Shown in pieces: positions 10,730 to 22,767 of a stretch of 64,000 bases of DNA. The notes beneath the pieces are model-generated. The model saw only the letters and a list, made by a program, of their open reading frames with translations. It searched no databases and was not told the origin of the DNA. Both the position numbers and the translations under genes were made by a program. The DNA comes from Tetmemena sp. SeJ-2015. Taxonomy: Eukaryota > Ciliophora > Spirotrichea > Sporadotrichida > Oxytrichidae. The stretch lies in the NCBI GenBank assembly GCA_027382625.1, contig JAJKFJ010021527.1, positions 1-64,000 of the forward strand. Direction: 5' to 3'. Numbering within the stretch: position 1 is the stretch's first letter; each line of letters opens with the position of its first letter.

Positions 10730-12340
10730 CCTTAAACGAAAATAAAAATAGCCTGCTGTTACTATTCTCTTTTCAGGTTTCTTTGAATGACACTGCTACT
10801 ATTCTTAAACTGATTCAAAAGATGAAGAGGCTGAGAATTCCCGTTGCTATTACTTCCGACAAGTGCATCTTAGGTATAGTTCTCGTAATTCTAAGAGGCA
10901 CTTGCAGAGTGCTAAACTGAGGAGCTAATTTATTATGAAGGAAAGCCAGAACCATCAACACTGCTGCTGTTATTATTGTTGTTACTAATATTTGACAGCT
11001 ATTGAGTAACTTATTGCCTCTTTTTAAAAAAGTTGTTACTCTGCCCAGTAGGCTTAAAAGGCTTCTTTGCTTTTCGATCCTATTTTCAAGTTAAGCAAGA
11101 AAGATGTAATTTACGTGAAAGCTTTCATAAGTTTCGAAGTTCATGAGCCTTATTATATCCTTGATCAAGTCAGGCTTTATTTAATAGTCAATATTGCTGT
11201 CCATTGACATGGCAGGGCTAGAATTAACTTCAATTACCCACGGTTTCAAATTATTGTCCACCATCACATCAAAGCCAAGCAATTCAAAACAGCAGTCTAA
11301 GTCTGGCATCACTCCAGCCAAGTTTATGGTTGTTAGGATTATGATTTGCTCAATTTTGACCCATAGTTTCTCCCAGTTAATTCCCTGATCCTTATAAGCG
11401 ATTTATAACCAAATTGTGACTTACTTTGAGATAGGATCTGAGTTAACTGAAAGTCCATTTGATGCCTGATCCAAACGCTCCTCCGCTCATAATGTTCACA
11501 TTAGCTGCGTACTTGTTAATCGATGTATTGGTGAGATGGGAGTAAATATTTTTGATGGAGGATGTATCGTACTTCTCTGAAGAGAATCTAACAATGCCCT
11601 TCTTTGTAGAGATAAAGTTGCAAAGGTCTTGCTTTGGTGATGAGCACGTAAATTCTCATGTCCCATTTGTATCCCTTGATAAGAAGTGGATTCAGAATGT
11701 ACTTCTGAATTATACTCTACTAGTCATACTGCAACTCTCCAATATCACTTATCAAGAAAATCTTGCGCCCTCTGCTCAGATCAGCAGGTTTGCAAATCCA
11801 AATCTGCTTCTCATCTGATTTTGTGAACTCCTCTACGAATTTCTTGTATTCGTTTGGCAAAATAAAAGTAGTTGGTGTGAAGTTATAAATATTCCCAAAT
11901 ATAGTCTAAAATAAATTTAAGAATCGCAAGTCAGTAAGAATTGGGTAAATTAGAAAGAGAATGAAAGATTAAAGGGAACTAATGTGAATATGATATTGCT
12001 AATATTACCTTCATTTTCTTCATAAGTCTGCAGAGGTTGTCTTTGGTAGTGAGCATCCCTGTTTTGGGAAAGTGAATTAATTTTTGATAGGATTTGCAAA
12101 CTTTGAATTCGCCCATCGTTGGTCTATTTATGAAATTCATAATCAGTTGTAGAAGGAAAATGAATAGAATCATTAGATTTCGTTTTTGAAAAATTGTTTT
12201 CTTGCTTACTTTGTTGCTTTCCAATAGAGATTCCACTAATCCTCTGAATGCTCCTTCTCATCAAATTCATGCCAGCCTAGCTCATCTAATACTGACTATA
12301 CTATAGGGGGAGCGTTGTCAAGCTTATAAATCAAATTCAT
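10730..12340 (-). CDS. tubulin-tyrosine ligase-like (TTLL) polymodification enzyme
   Basis: This is an ATP-grasp ligase adding amino acids (typically glutamate or glycine) to tubulin. Start ATG 12340: LDELGWHEFDE and WNLYWKATK, then a roughly 86-nt intron, LIHFPKTGMLTTKDNLCR, another intron of about 95 nt, and IYNFTPTTFILPNEY. The catalytic core follows: WICKPADLSRGRKIFLI, KGYKWDMRIYVLI, SHLTNTSINK, SGGAFGSGIKWTF, a 34-nt intron after RSYLK, then CFELLGFDVMVDNNLKPWVI and EVNSSPAMS. The C-terminal tail is Asn/Ser/Gln-rich and runs into the homopolymer tract, so the 3' end is not visible. Frame slips occur at GGG near 11597 and in an A/T run near 11030, both homopolymers. Substrate specificity cannot be told. 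Confidence 0.9.
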
Positions 12341-12449
12341 TTTATTTCTTTTTCTTAATTCCTTTATTTATTCTTACACGTGAAATTATATCAGTTAAGT
12401 TTGGGAACTTTAAGAACGAATAAAAATAACTTCAAAATGAGATTAAGAA

Positions 12450-15400
12450 TCAAAAGTTTAGATTCTCAATTTAAGTTTCCGAGAGCTTGTTAATGATCTC
12501 TCTTGGGTTTAGCCTAATTGCAGAAAGTCGCTTCATGGCTTTAATGTGGCCAACATTAAATTGGAAGTCTGATAAATCCTTGCTAGAATTATTTCTGGCC
12601 ACATTTGTGTTACTACCGTCCTTCTCCTTATAACTTATTTAAACTTGCTGGGACTTTTCTTATTTGAGAAACGTAAAAGAATAATATAGAAATGCTATAA
12701 ATAGTTATTTGTCAAGATATGAGACATTAAGTTAGGCTTTGGCGAGGGTTTATTGAAACTCTCTGTTCTATGTTAAATTTATAGTATCTTTAGGGCTACT
12801 TATAAGACCTAGAAGTGACATTTTATTTAGTGCCTGCACTTTAGAAAATATTCTTTTGTTGCGCATCTGCTTCTCCCTTCTTATGTCATCGCGAGCTTCT
12901 TTTATCAATAAAGGCATCTTCCATTCATCCCTTAACTTCTTTTAGATTGCTTATGATACACATTAAAAATTTATCTAAATAACCAAATAGTAAGTATACG
13001 TTTCGCTTAACGTTGTTAGCTTTGCTTTTCCACAATTTTTCATAGTTCATCATTCTCTCCTCATTAGTTCCCTACTATGAGGACTTCTCTCCATAAGTTC
13101 TTCACTTCTGTCTACTTCGCCAGGTCCTAGTCCAATAGCACCAACACCAATTCCAATTTATTTGATCCTTCTCATGAATATTGCTCTTTCATTAAGCAAA
13201 ACAGTGCTATATTTCTCATTAAGTTCTTTACTTAGACCCCTTATTTTATGATTCATTAACTCTTTAGCTTTCTTAATAATTTTTTCATCTACTCCTTTGT
13301 TGACTAAGGGGGAGTGATTTTTTGAATGCATTTGAGACTGGTTTAAATTGGCTCCTCCAGGTGACATCAAATGGCTCTAACTTAAATTGTGCTTAGAAGA
13401 ATTCATAGAATGGGGAGATAATAGTTGATGCTAATCCTATTATATGTGGGATTACTGGCCGATTGCATTTATTTTGCTTTAGAACATGGATCTATTCTTC
13501 TTAAATATAGAGTTTGCGGGGGGCATTTTCCTCGACAGTAAAATTTCATAATAAATAAAGTTAAGAAAAAATAAGTTTATATCATAATTTTGCTCAAATC
13601 TGATTCTTCCAATTATAGAGAGCCTATTCAAACATCTAAATCTTCAAATTTTAATCCTAATTAAGTCAGTTAGAAGTCAGCTATATCTAAATAAAATCTA
13701 TATTTTAAGCTATTTTTTCGCTATTGTAAAATAAACTTAAAGTGCAATTTTGAAAAAGTTCAGAATTTTTTAAATACATAGCATACTTCTACTTAAAAGC
13801 ATAAAGAATTATAGCTGAAAAATTATCGCATTAGCCTTTTAATCATGAATTTAACTTTGGTTATATAAAATTGCTGCACTATTTCAAAATTGCACTTTAA
13901 GTTTATTTTACAAAGCGAAAAAATAGCTTAAAATAAACTTATTATTTAGAAAAGTTCAGACGTCTAATAGAAATTTAATTAGGATTAAATTTGAAGCCTT
14001 AGATTCTTAACAGGCCCTATATTGCTGGAAGAATCAGATTTAGGAGCAAAAATTATCATATAAACGTATTTTTTTTTTAAATTTATTCATTATAAAATTT
14101 TAATGTCGAGGAAAGGGCCTCCCCGAGCTTGCTTAATTTTGAGCATCATTATGGTGAGTCTATTATGTATTATTACTAAGCATGCTGAGTTTCCTTCTCA
14201 TTTCCTCTTCATTAAGCTATTTGATCTTAGATATCTTTTGAAATACTGCTCCTCTCTAAGAATTCTAAACACTCTAGCTGAGTGAGCTTAAGCTGGCAAT
14301 ATTTTTGCCAGCAGTAAATCCATCCAAGTTAATTTTAATCCCAGCTTATTGAATGTTTGCTAAGGATTTGTTTAGGGACTTAGGTACACTGCCAACACCT
14401 TGCTTGCTATTGAAAAGAGCGATCCTTGAGGAGTCATGCTATTGGCCCAGTTGGGTATTTGAAATAGGTCTCCCTCTTTCAATCTCTTAAAGTCACTACT
14501 GGTACTTCTAGTCCATCTTATTTATCCGTTTCACAGTCTCTTTCAAGTCTTAAATCAACTATAGACCAACAATTTAAAAAGTATTCTCAAAACCTCACCT
14601 CAGTCTTATATAGCTGAGCCCTAGATCATCCTCTCACTTTCTGCATAAGTGGTGTTTCCAATAGCAAAGCTTAAGACTAAATTAGCTTTAATAGTTTGAA
14701 GAGTACCTGCTTCTTTGGAAGTACCAGTAAGCTATTTTATGAAGCTTTATTAGTCAAAGACATTTTGTAAATGTGCTGCAGTATATTATTTAAGTAAGTT
14801 CATTACAACACAGTAATTTATGATGAAGTAAAATAGAAAATGTGAATAAATTAGCTGCTACAATTTGATATCCCTGACAATAAGGAATTCCTTTTGGAGT
14901 TTTACTTCAGTCTATTAATTATCCTTAATTTGACATTATTATTTTGTTAATAAATAACCGCTAGTTCACAAGTTTTATTGGCTTGCAGAGTTCTGATGCT
15001 AGTCCACCATTGATTGCTCATCCTAATTACTCGAACTCGCAGTCTAATTGTCTTCAAACTGATGCTACGATTTTAAGAGAGCTAGCACGTGCCTGTACTC
15101 ATCTCTAATTTCTATGATCTTGTCCGTCAGAAGTTTTGTGCCAGAGCCTAGAGACATTCTCCTGAATTCGTCACTTTGCAGAATTTATTGAGTGGCCGCC
15201 TGGATATTCATATTCTCCTCTGCTTAGAGCTCCTTCACTATATCCTGGTATCTCGATTTCAAAGACTTTAGATTCATATTCAGAGAAATATCACTTAATT
15301 TAAATAAACTAATTTAGATGAATGAGATAGCTCTTTATGGACTCAGTTGCTTCTGACTGCTAATTTTCAAGTACTGATTAGTTTTCTCCTTCAACATCAA

Positions 15401-17286
15401 GATGCAAGTTAATAGGTTCTGAAAAATCATGAATGAGCCTTGAGCAAGACTGATTGGAGCCAGGTCCTCTCAAATAATTTGAATTGTTCTTTTTAGTATT
15501 CTTAGATAGAAGTTTACTATCTGCACCTTGGATGACTGAGCGATGAGAGGCTTTGCTAAATTATTGATCATAAATTTTTGAAAGGTTTCTCTAGTTTAGC
15601 CTTTAGGCTTAGTTGCTAAACGAAGATTTCATGGATAAATTTTTCTAGTTTTGGCCACAGTATACCTGGTTCTTCTAAACAGAGCCTTGAAAATCGTTGT
15701 CGCTCATATTTAATAACAACTCTAACTCTATTTCACTAAACTCCTTGCTTTGATTATTGGGAGTGATAACGTTTTCTATCCTAGAAAGAACGTTGAGCTT
15801 TGACTCTTCTAACTGTGGCTAAAGATTTTACTGGGAGACAATGAATATATCCTAGTCATGAAAATTACTGTATTAATGATCAAACGGCGAAATACTCTTC
15901 ATCTCAAATGGTGGCACTTAATTTTTATTTTTACATACCCCTATCACTGGAATAAAGGGATGAGATTTTTCAGGCAATATTTATCTGACGGGATGTCATG
16001 GGCATCTCATTTCGGATTCCTTCATTTATGTCCGCATCATTGAAACTCGATTAGATACTCTCTCTTCTTGAGTCAGGCTAAATTTATTCATTTTCCAGGA
16101 AGTCATCAGGTATTTATAATTTACCCTCTGTATCAGCCATAATATGAAACTCAGAGAAAAAATTGGGCCTGGTTACCATACTTCTAATCTTCTCCTATTC
16201 CTACGTCTTGATTATTTCAACAATTGGCTTCTCAATCTTACTATCCTCAATCAAATTTTAGCTTTCTTATGATGCCGTTGTATATTGATTCCCTCCGCTC
16301 ATTAAAATCTCCTACTTTCTATTCTCACTTTGGTGCGATAATTAATTTATTTACTAGTTTACTTAACTGAGAGACATCTCCCTTTGCTAGTTTAAAAATT
16401 CATGAGCGGTTTATTGGTAAGGCTGAATTGCTGACTGCTTCTAAGAATTTCTAAAACTCTACTTGGGCTGCTTACTCTTGCCTTAAAGCCCAATGACCTT
16501 GTTAAAATTTATTTGTCCACTTTAGGCGGCAGAGTTGTTAGCACCAGAATTGGGATAACAGGGAATGTCTTGGCTTGTGATACTTTTTTCTGTAGAAAAA
16601 ATCATATTTGCACTGCTCTGACTACTAACTAGAAACTTGCTAGAAATAGAAGCCATCTTATTTTTTGAAAGCGAGTGATTCATTTGAGAGGCACCATTAC
16701 CTCCTAAGTTAGCAGTGCTGCCAAGTCCTGTGCCAGCTGTCAGCAAATGATTACGCGACTTGTGGGATATCAAATATTTTCGGCTGGAAGCTTAAGTGTC
16801 TGCGCTTGTGAGTTTAGATGGTGAGTAATCTTTTCTAAGATTCTTATCGACTACTGTGAGCTGATGAAGTTTATAGTTAGTTTATCGACCACTTTCTTCT
16901 TTGGGCTTCCCCTGGTTTAAATATTTCAGTGATGGACTAATAATGGTTTCCCCAGCCTGGCTAGTTCCCCATAAGTGAAGCTATTTTGATTCTAGTTGGA
17001 AGTCATAGTTTGCCTTTGAGTATTTGTGGCACTTGTGAGTTACCTCTCCCCTGATAGAAGAGCGGCCCCTTGCGCTTAACTCTTAGCTTTAACTGAGCTT
17101 TTATAAGTTTAATGCATTTGACTCATAGTGTGTTGAGCTGGGATTGGATTTATTCCCATCTAAAGATTCTATGTGCTCTGCTTGTGGCCAATTGTATTCC
17201 TTGAAGTGAAATACCTGAATTGGTTTTTGAAAGTCTTTAGCTTGGCTGGTTGAAATCACATTCAAGTCTTTTCTAAGAGCTTGCAT
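12450..17286 (-). CDS. large Ser/Gln-rich protein of unknown function, split by several IESs
   Basis: Start ATG 17286 (MQALRKDLNVISTSQ); stop TGA 12450. Most of it is low-complexity Ser/Gln/Asn. Helical parts can be seen: RYQDIVKELQAEENMNIQAA and DKIIEIRDEYRHVLALL around 15.1-15.3 kb, and near the C-terminus VDEKIIKKAKELMNHKI, KLWKSKANNVKRN and LRDEWKMPLLIKEARDDIRR. Near 13.2 kb there is a Gly-rich stretch, IGIGVGAIGLGPGE. IESs at 12660, 12956, 13053 and 13514 are traced; further junctions near 14.5 kb, 15.3 kb and 15.97 kb are evident from frame changes but not resolved. I treated it as one gene because the 615-bp foldback IES joins its two halves in frame. If that join is wrong it is two genes (about 14034-17286 and 12450-13526). 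Function not recognised. Confidence 0.65.
12660..12704 (-). other. IES, 45 bp, pointer CAAATAA
   Basis: TTATTTG on the plus strand at 12660-12666 and 12705-12711. Excision joins NVSYLDKQ to EKSQQVQISYK. Length is a multiple of three and there is no stop inside, so only the AT-richness and repeat reveal it. Confidence 0.75.
12956..12995 (-). other. IES, 40 bp, pointer GTAT
   Basis: ATAC on the plus strand at 12956-12959 and 12996-12999. Excision joins NNVKRNV to SQAIQKKLRDEW and avoids a TGA. Confidence 0.8.
13053..13084 (-). other. IES, 32 bp, pointer GGAGAGAA
   Basis: TTCTCTCC on the plus strand at 13053-13060 and 13085-13092. Excision joins RSEELMER to MMNYEKLWK, correcting the frame. An 8-base pointer is long for such a short IES. 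Confidence 0.85.
13514..14128 (-). mobile_element. 615-bp foldback (MITE-like) IES, pointer GCAA
   Basis: Two arms of about 235-240 bp (roughly 13518-13756 and 13889-14128) are inverted copies of each other. Matching blocks include TCTGATTCTTCCA, AAACTTAAAGTGCAATTTTG, AGCTATTTTTTCGCT and TTTCCTCGACA/T-TTAAAATT. The outer ends are GC-rich on both sides. TTGC (GCAA on the coding strand) flanks the element at 13514-13517 and 14129-14132. Removing the element plus one copy joins NDAQNQA to NSIFKKNRSMFQ in one frame of the large Ser/Gln-rich gene. There is no transposase, so it looks like a non-autonomous inverted-repeat element now removed as an IES. Confidence 0.75.
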
Positions 17287-17456
17287 GCGTTGAAGTATGC
17301 TTAAGCTGCTTCATTTTAATTATCAACGAATAAATATGCCTTTAAATTTTAATACCGCTCTCTTGGGAAATTATTAGAATTACTACAATAAATTGTAATA
17401 TAAATCATGTTTCAATATTTCTACAAAGATAGAGATTTCAGCTTGTAAACATCTAA

Positions 17457-20400
17457 TCAATCTTAAATTTTAAATCTTATCCACTTTAGGGTTTATCTTT
17501 TCTCCAAAATATGTCTCAAAGCATCAAGTTTATCATCTAAATAACTTCTTAGCATATTCCTCTCATAGAGAGTTATCAAATCGTCAGAGTTGTCGACTCT
17601 TAGACAAGTCAGTCCTTATTCTCCTGAGTAAGAATCTCCAAAGAAGTCATAACTCTAAAAAAATAGTCAATAACAATTGTAAATTAAAGGAAAAAAGTTA
17701 CAGTTATTCTGAGGAGATCTGATTCTCCTATTACATCCCCGCGCTTAAGTTCTGCTACTTCAAATCCATCGATTGGGCATACAATTTTGCAAATTCCCTC
17801 CAGAATAATGTAGAGTGGTCGTGCCTCATATTTTATCTCTTCCTCATCTTAATTCATCTTAATAAGAAAAGAATTAACTTACTTTCAAATAGGTCATTAG
17901 CATCATTCTATTCTTTTGTATTTTACAAAAAGTTTTACCTCAGCGTGAGTGTAGAAGACTGACCAGTATAAAGTAATTCATCTCTTTAAAATTCTTCATC
18001 ATAATTAACAATGTCCAACTCTTTAGAGACATTCAAAGTAGACCCCTTTGGAAGTCTGTTAACCTTTAAGTCAAATGTCTTTTTAATGAAACTATTGTTT
18101 GATGACAGAGTTATAAATATTGAAATTAATTTTTTCATTTCTTAATTTTAAAATGATGCGATATCTTGAAGACTTCAGATTGCGTATCTATCCCCTTTAT
18201 TAAATGAGCTAATTTTTAAGTTAATCATTCCACCATAAAAAATTGTAGAGTAGTCTTAAAATTAGCAACTATTTTTAAACATCCAATTAAATTTCTTACA
18301 AAATAATCTTCACTACGAATTATATTTTTAATAGTTTAGATCCGTTCCAAGTATAAATTTAAATTTGAAACCTTTAAATTAATTTAAGTCTCCCTTCCTA
18401 TTCTATTTTTTTCTATATCAAACAATAATATTCAGTTTAAATTAAATAAAGTTTTCAAGGCGACAGACTTTCTTTTACTGAGAGCCCTCATGTACCCTTT
18501 ATAGATAGATGGCGCAATATTCTTGCTTCATCCTTACTCTGCTTGTTTAATTTTGTCTATGTTGTCTTAAATCTCCTAAAATAGCTTTGTATTTCACCTC
18601 TTCGTTAGTCTCATACAGATCAAGCCACTCGAAATTCAAAATAGATCGGTGATTCTACTCCAAGACAAGCGAACCAGGAGCAAAACTTACTTAAACAGCT
18701 TTCTCATAAATCAGAGTTTACAAATTTTGAGGGAACAAAAGCGAAGTTTAAAAATAAAACAAACCTTTGTAAAGCAAAAAAATTATAAGGTAGATGAAAG
18801 GTACTGACAACTAAGCTGAGGGTTTCTCGTTCTTTGTCTTTAGAATATTTCCAGAGTCTTTTGAAAGTGTTCTCTGTCAGTCTTCAATCAACTAAGCAAA
18901 GCGAGAAGCACATACAATCGAGATGTTACAATCTTAGGCTGAGACTATTATCTCCCTTCAGAAAAGCCAACTATCTAACCTGGTTTCATATTTGCTATGA
19001 TCTTATGAGATTGAATGCCTTATTCATGGTTACGGTATAAAAGTCTTCCATTTATTAGCACATAGACCTTTTCTTCGCATACGACTAACTCATTTATCAT
19101 GATGTTTACTAGCTTAAAAATCAAATTAGTTGAGATGAAAATTTTATTCACTTGAGACTTTCGATAACTTTATGAAATTTCTTTTCCTTGATTCTCTTGA
19201 AAAAAGGGAGACGCGATAGACATTGAATTGCTATGTTTTTGTCAACCCATCTTCCTTCTTCTTTGAGGTAAAGCTTATTGATGGCTCTATTGAGATGATA
19301 ATCTATGTAAGTTTATGAATCGTAGATGTTCACTAGTTCTTTAAAATTAATCAAGTAGTCTTCAATTAGCTTTAATAAATAAAGAAATAGAATTTTATGT
19401 AATATGAGCTTTCGATCATTTTATAAAGGAAGAAGAGTAATTGAGAATACATACTTCACCATAACTCTTCCCTCTTGAAGTTTAATGAATTTTACTAGCT
19501 TAAGATACTCTTGGTTTGCTTCAGAGTACATTTTAAGCTTTCTGAAAATGATTATCTCACTATAAAATTCTTGTATTATAATTTGAATGAGACTCTTCAA
19601 ATATATTATTTCCTCTGGTAGCACATGGATTACTTATTGAAAACATTATGATTTTAAAATAGTAGGATGCGTACTTAATTATCTGGGATTGCATTTAAGA
19701 GATCTAGAGCAAGAGAAAAATCCTTAAGTTTAAACATGGAAATAGCACAACCGAAAAAAGAATCTGCAACCTCTGGTCTTACTTAGATTGCATGCTTGAA
19801 CCATTTAATTGCGTTCAAGTTCCTACTCAATGATTAGTAGACACAAGCAACATTGAACAAGCAAGCAAAATGCTTTGGGTTCTATCTTATACCATGCAAG
19901 TAGTAGTCGAAAAAAATTTTTTTAAAAGATTAATTTAAGTCCTTCGATATTTAACTATCCGACTGTCCTTAAAAATTAAACCCTCTTTAATGCCAGAAAT
20001 CAGCATCTTAGAAAACTTGCTCTGTAGATATCTTAGACTCTGGTGCTATCTTCTTAACTATCAATTTAAAAAACTCTGCTAATAAGAAAAACATAACGGT
20101 GAGATTACAAATGACTAACTGAGGATGATCCTCCTCTTTAATTTCATTCTCTATAGAAGTAAGACCTATTTTCATTTTCATAATCTGATTTAAAACCTCT
20201 TGAGATTTTATGGCTTGTTAAATAGAAGCTACATCCTCTTTAGTCGACCCAATCGTGAGTTTGGAAATCCTTTTCCGCAAATCAATTTGCACTGCACTTT
20301 AAATGTTTATTGAAGATCTGTTTTACAGGGATGGACTTTTGAGCATGGATATTCTTAAAGGGCTAGTCTTTTGGTTTCTTATATCAGAGGACTATTTTTA

Positions 20401-22434
20401 GAAAGAGCTCATACTCGCCTCATGAGCTTTAGTGAAATCAGATCGAAAGAAATCATTCGAAGATTATTTATTAATTTACTTTGCTAGAAAGTGTGACCTG
20501 GTAGGGGTGTTAGCAGAGGTCTGAGGTCTAGTTTTATTTCTTAAGAAATTTGCAGATTCATAACTTTGCTTGACCTTTTGTGGAGTTTCAATCCTAAAAT
20601 TTGAACTGAGTCGACTTTGGAGTAGAGAATGGCGCATTTATAAGCTCTGCTTGTTTATTTATTCCGAAGATGCCATAGATCGTTTGAATTTTTCAAAAGA
20701 CGTTTAGATTATAGGGTGATTGCCTCTCATTTAATCAACACTATTCTTCTCTGCAGCTCTGTTTGAAAGCTCTACTTAGCTTCTGTTTAATTCCTGGACT
20801 TTTAAATACTTTATCCCATCTTGATAAGATTTTAAAAGTATCTGTTTATTAATTTAGAAGTTCTTAGCCATTTACGGTTTATCTCTAGTGGAGCTACCTA
20901 CATTTCTTTAACTGTTAAAATATCTGCCTAAGTTATTAGTGCTAATATTCTATATATTGGGGGTTGAGATTTGAAGGTTATCTCTTATCATGCTTCCTAT
21001 AGCGCTCTTATTCATCTTTTATCTTTGTTATTCTTTGTTCTACTTCAAATTTTCTAGATTCGTTACTTTATTCGGAAAGATCTATTTGAAGTTTACCGAA
21101 TCTCCAAGTCCTGCTAGCTTTTCAGCAGTGTTCTGAATTTCTCCTCTGCTCATCAGCCCATCTTAAGATGTTATTTTCATTCTGCTTTATATGAACAGTG
21201 AGGGTTGATTATGAACTTTATAGTTGTCTTGCTTGATGATCTTCTTCTTGTTTTTGATTGGGCTGTTGTTCTTTAATTTTTATAAACCTGCTTTCTCGTC
21301 CACTCGCTCAAGAGAAGTCCTTAGAGAATTTTATATCCCCAAGATAGAAATCTGATCTTATATAGGAGTTACTTGAGCGTGTTTTAACTATAGAATTGTT
21401 GATCTTCTCTGGGCCTTAGCATATTTAGCCTAGCTTTGAATTGACTCTTCATCTACATACTCGGGCAAGGTGTCTATGAATGAAATCACTCTCTTGCTTT
21501 TTTCATACATTCTATAAGCATACTTAACTAAGTTGGAGATCTTACATGGGAGTGAAACTTTAAAGTATATCCTTCGTTGTTCCTTTCTCGTATATATTTG
21601 AATTTTAAAGTGCACTAAAATTGAGTTATGATTTTCGAGTCTGCGAAGCGCTTTTTACTCTACTTTGAGGAGAACCAACTTTTGAAGGTTACTCATCCTT
21701 ACTCTTAAGTACATAAATAGAAAGGTAAGGTTAATATCACTCAGCTTTTCTTTTGGCCTTCTGAGAGCAGCCTTTTGTTTTAATCTCTTGAGAGCGTTAC
21801 CCACTCCTCGATCCTCTGACTAGTTGAAGGGAGCATACTTCTTGAGGTAATCGTAAACTGCTTTATTCATAGTAGGTGGCCTGTAAGAGGGAACGTTTTC
21901 TATACTTAGATTAAACTGTTTGGCGAACCAGTTATCCAACTAATCTTCTGAGACTATAAGCTTCCTTCCCAATTCTAAAAAGCTAATGAGAAAGCAGATT
22001 AATTACTATTCGGCTTCACTAGGTCCTTTTCGATTCCCTCTCTCATCTTTATATAAGCTAACTCTTAATCAATATTTTAAAATTTCAATTTTAAACTAGT
22101 TGTATTCAAAAGGAAGAGGCTAAGGAACTGCATCTACCATCTTACAGTCTTGCTGAGGAAAGCTCACATCACAAAATTAATGCACTTCGCATAAAGTCTA
22201 TACCCATGAGTCACTTTCAATAAGGAATCTTACGAGCTTTAAAATTAAAAAAAATTAAAGCAGATAATAAAGCTGATGATTATGAGGAAGCTTAACTTTG
22301 CAGTTCTTATGCTAGCAGAATTTTAAATTGCTGACGTCGATTTAAATCGATTCCTTATTCAAATCCTTATAGGTGTATCTCCCCTTCTCTCCATCCTGAT
22401 CTAATGAGCCATTAGTTTCTAACCTTTCGTCCAT
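17457..22434 (-). CDS. large TPR plus cyclic-nucleotide-binding-domain protein
   Basis: Start ATG 22434 (MDERLETNGSLDQDGEKG). The N-terminal third is unassigned, with NVPSYRPPTMNKAVYDYLKK and a helical region near 21.5 kb, then a disordered stretch. From about 20.2 kb the protein has TPR-like helices: FDYYLHGIRQNPKHFACLFN, NAIKWFKHAIQVRPEVADSF, FKLKDFSLALDLLN. The C-terminal third has cNMP-binding-type beta rolls: CLSRLPFFKRIKEKKFHKVI, SFAPGSLVLEQ, IIANMKPGQIVGFSEG, YIILEGICKIVCP and LKRGDVIGESDLLRI. Introns of 25-48 nt with GTAAG/GTAAC donors lie at about 17.65-17.95 kb. Stop TGA 17457. One in-frame TGA at 18888 inside coding sequence is unexplained. The whole is read as one gene because the frame runs through the inner ATG at 21015; a two-gene reading split there is possible. 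Confidence 0.7.
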
Positions 22435-22767
22435 TATTCTTATCTCCGACAGCATTTCACAGTTATTATATTTTAATAATCCGAAGGTAATTTAATTAAA
22501 TAACTTTTTTACTTTGTGACATCCAACTCATTTTAATATAAATAAATGTCTAAATTTAATGTATATTCGGATTATTACTTTATTAAAAAAAAAATAGGAT
22601 ATGCTTAATTTTATTTAAAAAAAATAAAACATTTTTAGATTCTTTAATAATTATAATTTGGCCTTGCTTTGCAATGCTCAGAATTTCAGTTTATCTTTAT
22701 GAAAGTTGCTTATATCTACTTGAGAGAACTTATAGAATGAGAAAGTTTAAAAGAAAATTGAAAATTA
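22435..22767. other. AT-rich spacer
   Basis: No coding signal. It lies between the start of the TPR/cNMP gene and the stop of the IPT/TIG gene. Confidence 0.5.

Noticed and set aside
10723..10920. Plus-strand frame at the edge of the tract
   Set aside because: The opposite strand carries the Asn/Ser/Gln-rich tail of TTLL, which fits the upstream gene.
13545..14100. The inverted repeat as a shared promoter of two divergent genes
   Set aside because: Both flanking coding halves are on the minus strand and join in frame across a GCAA repeat, which fits an IES better than a bidirectional promoter.
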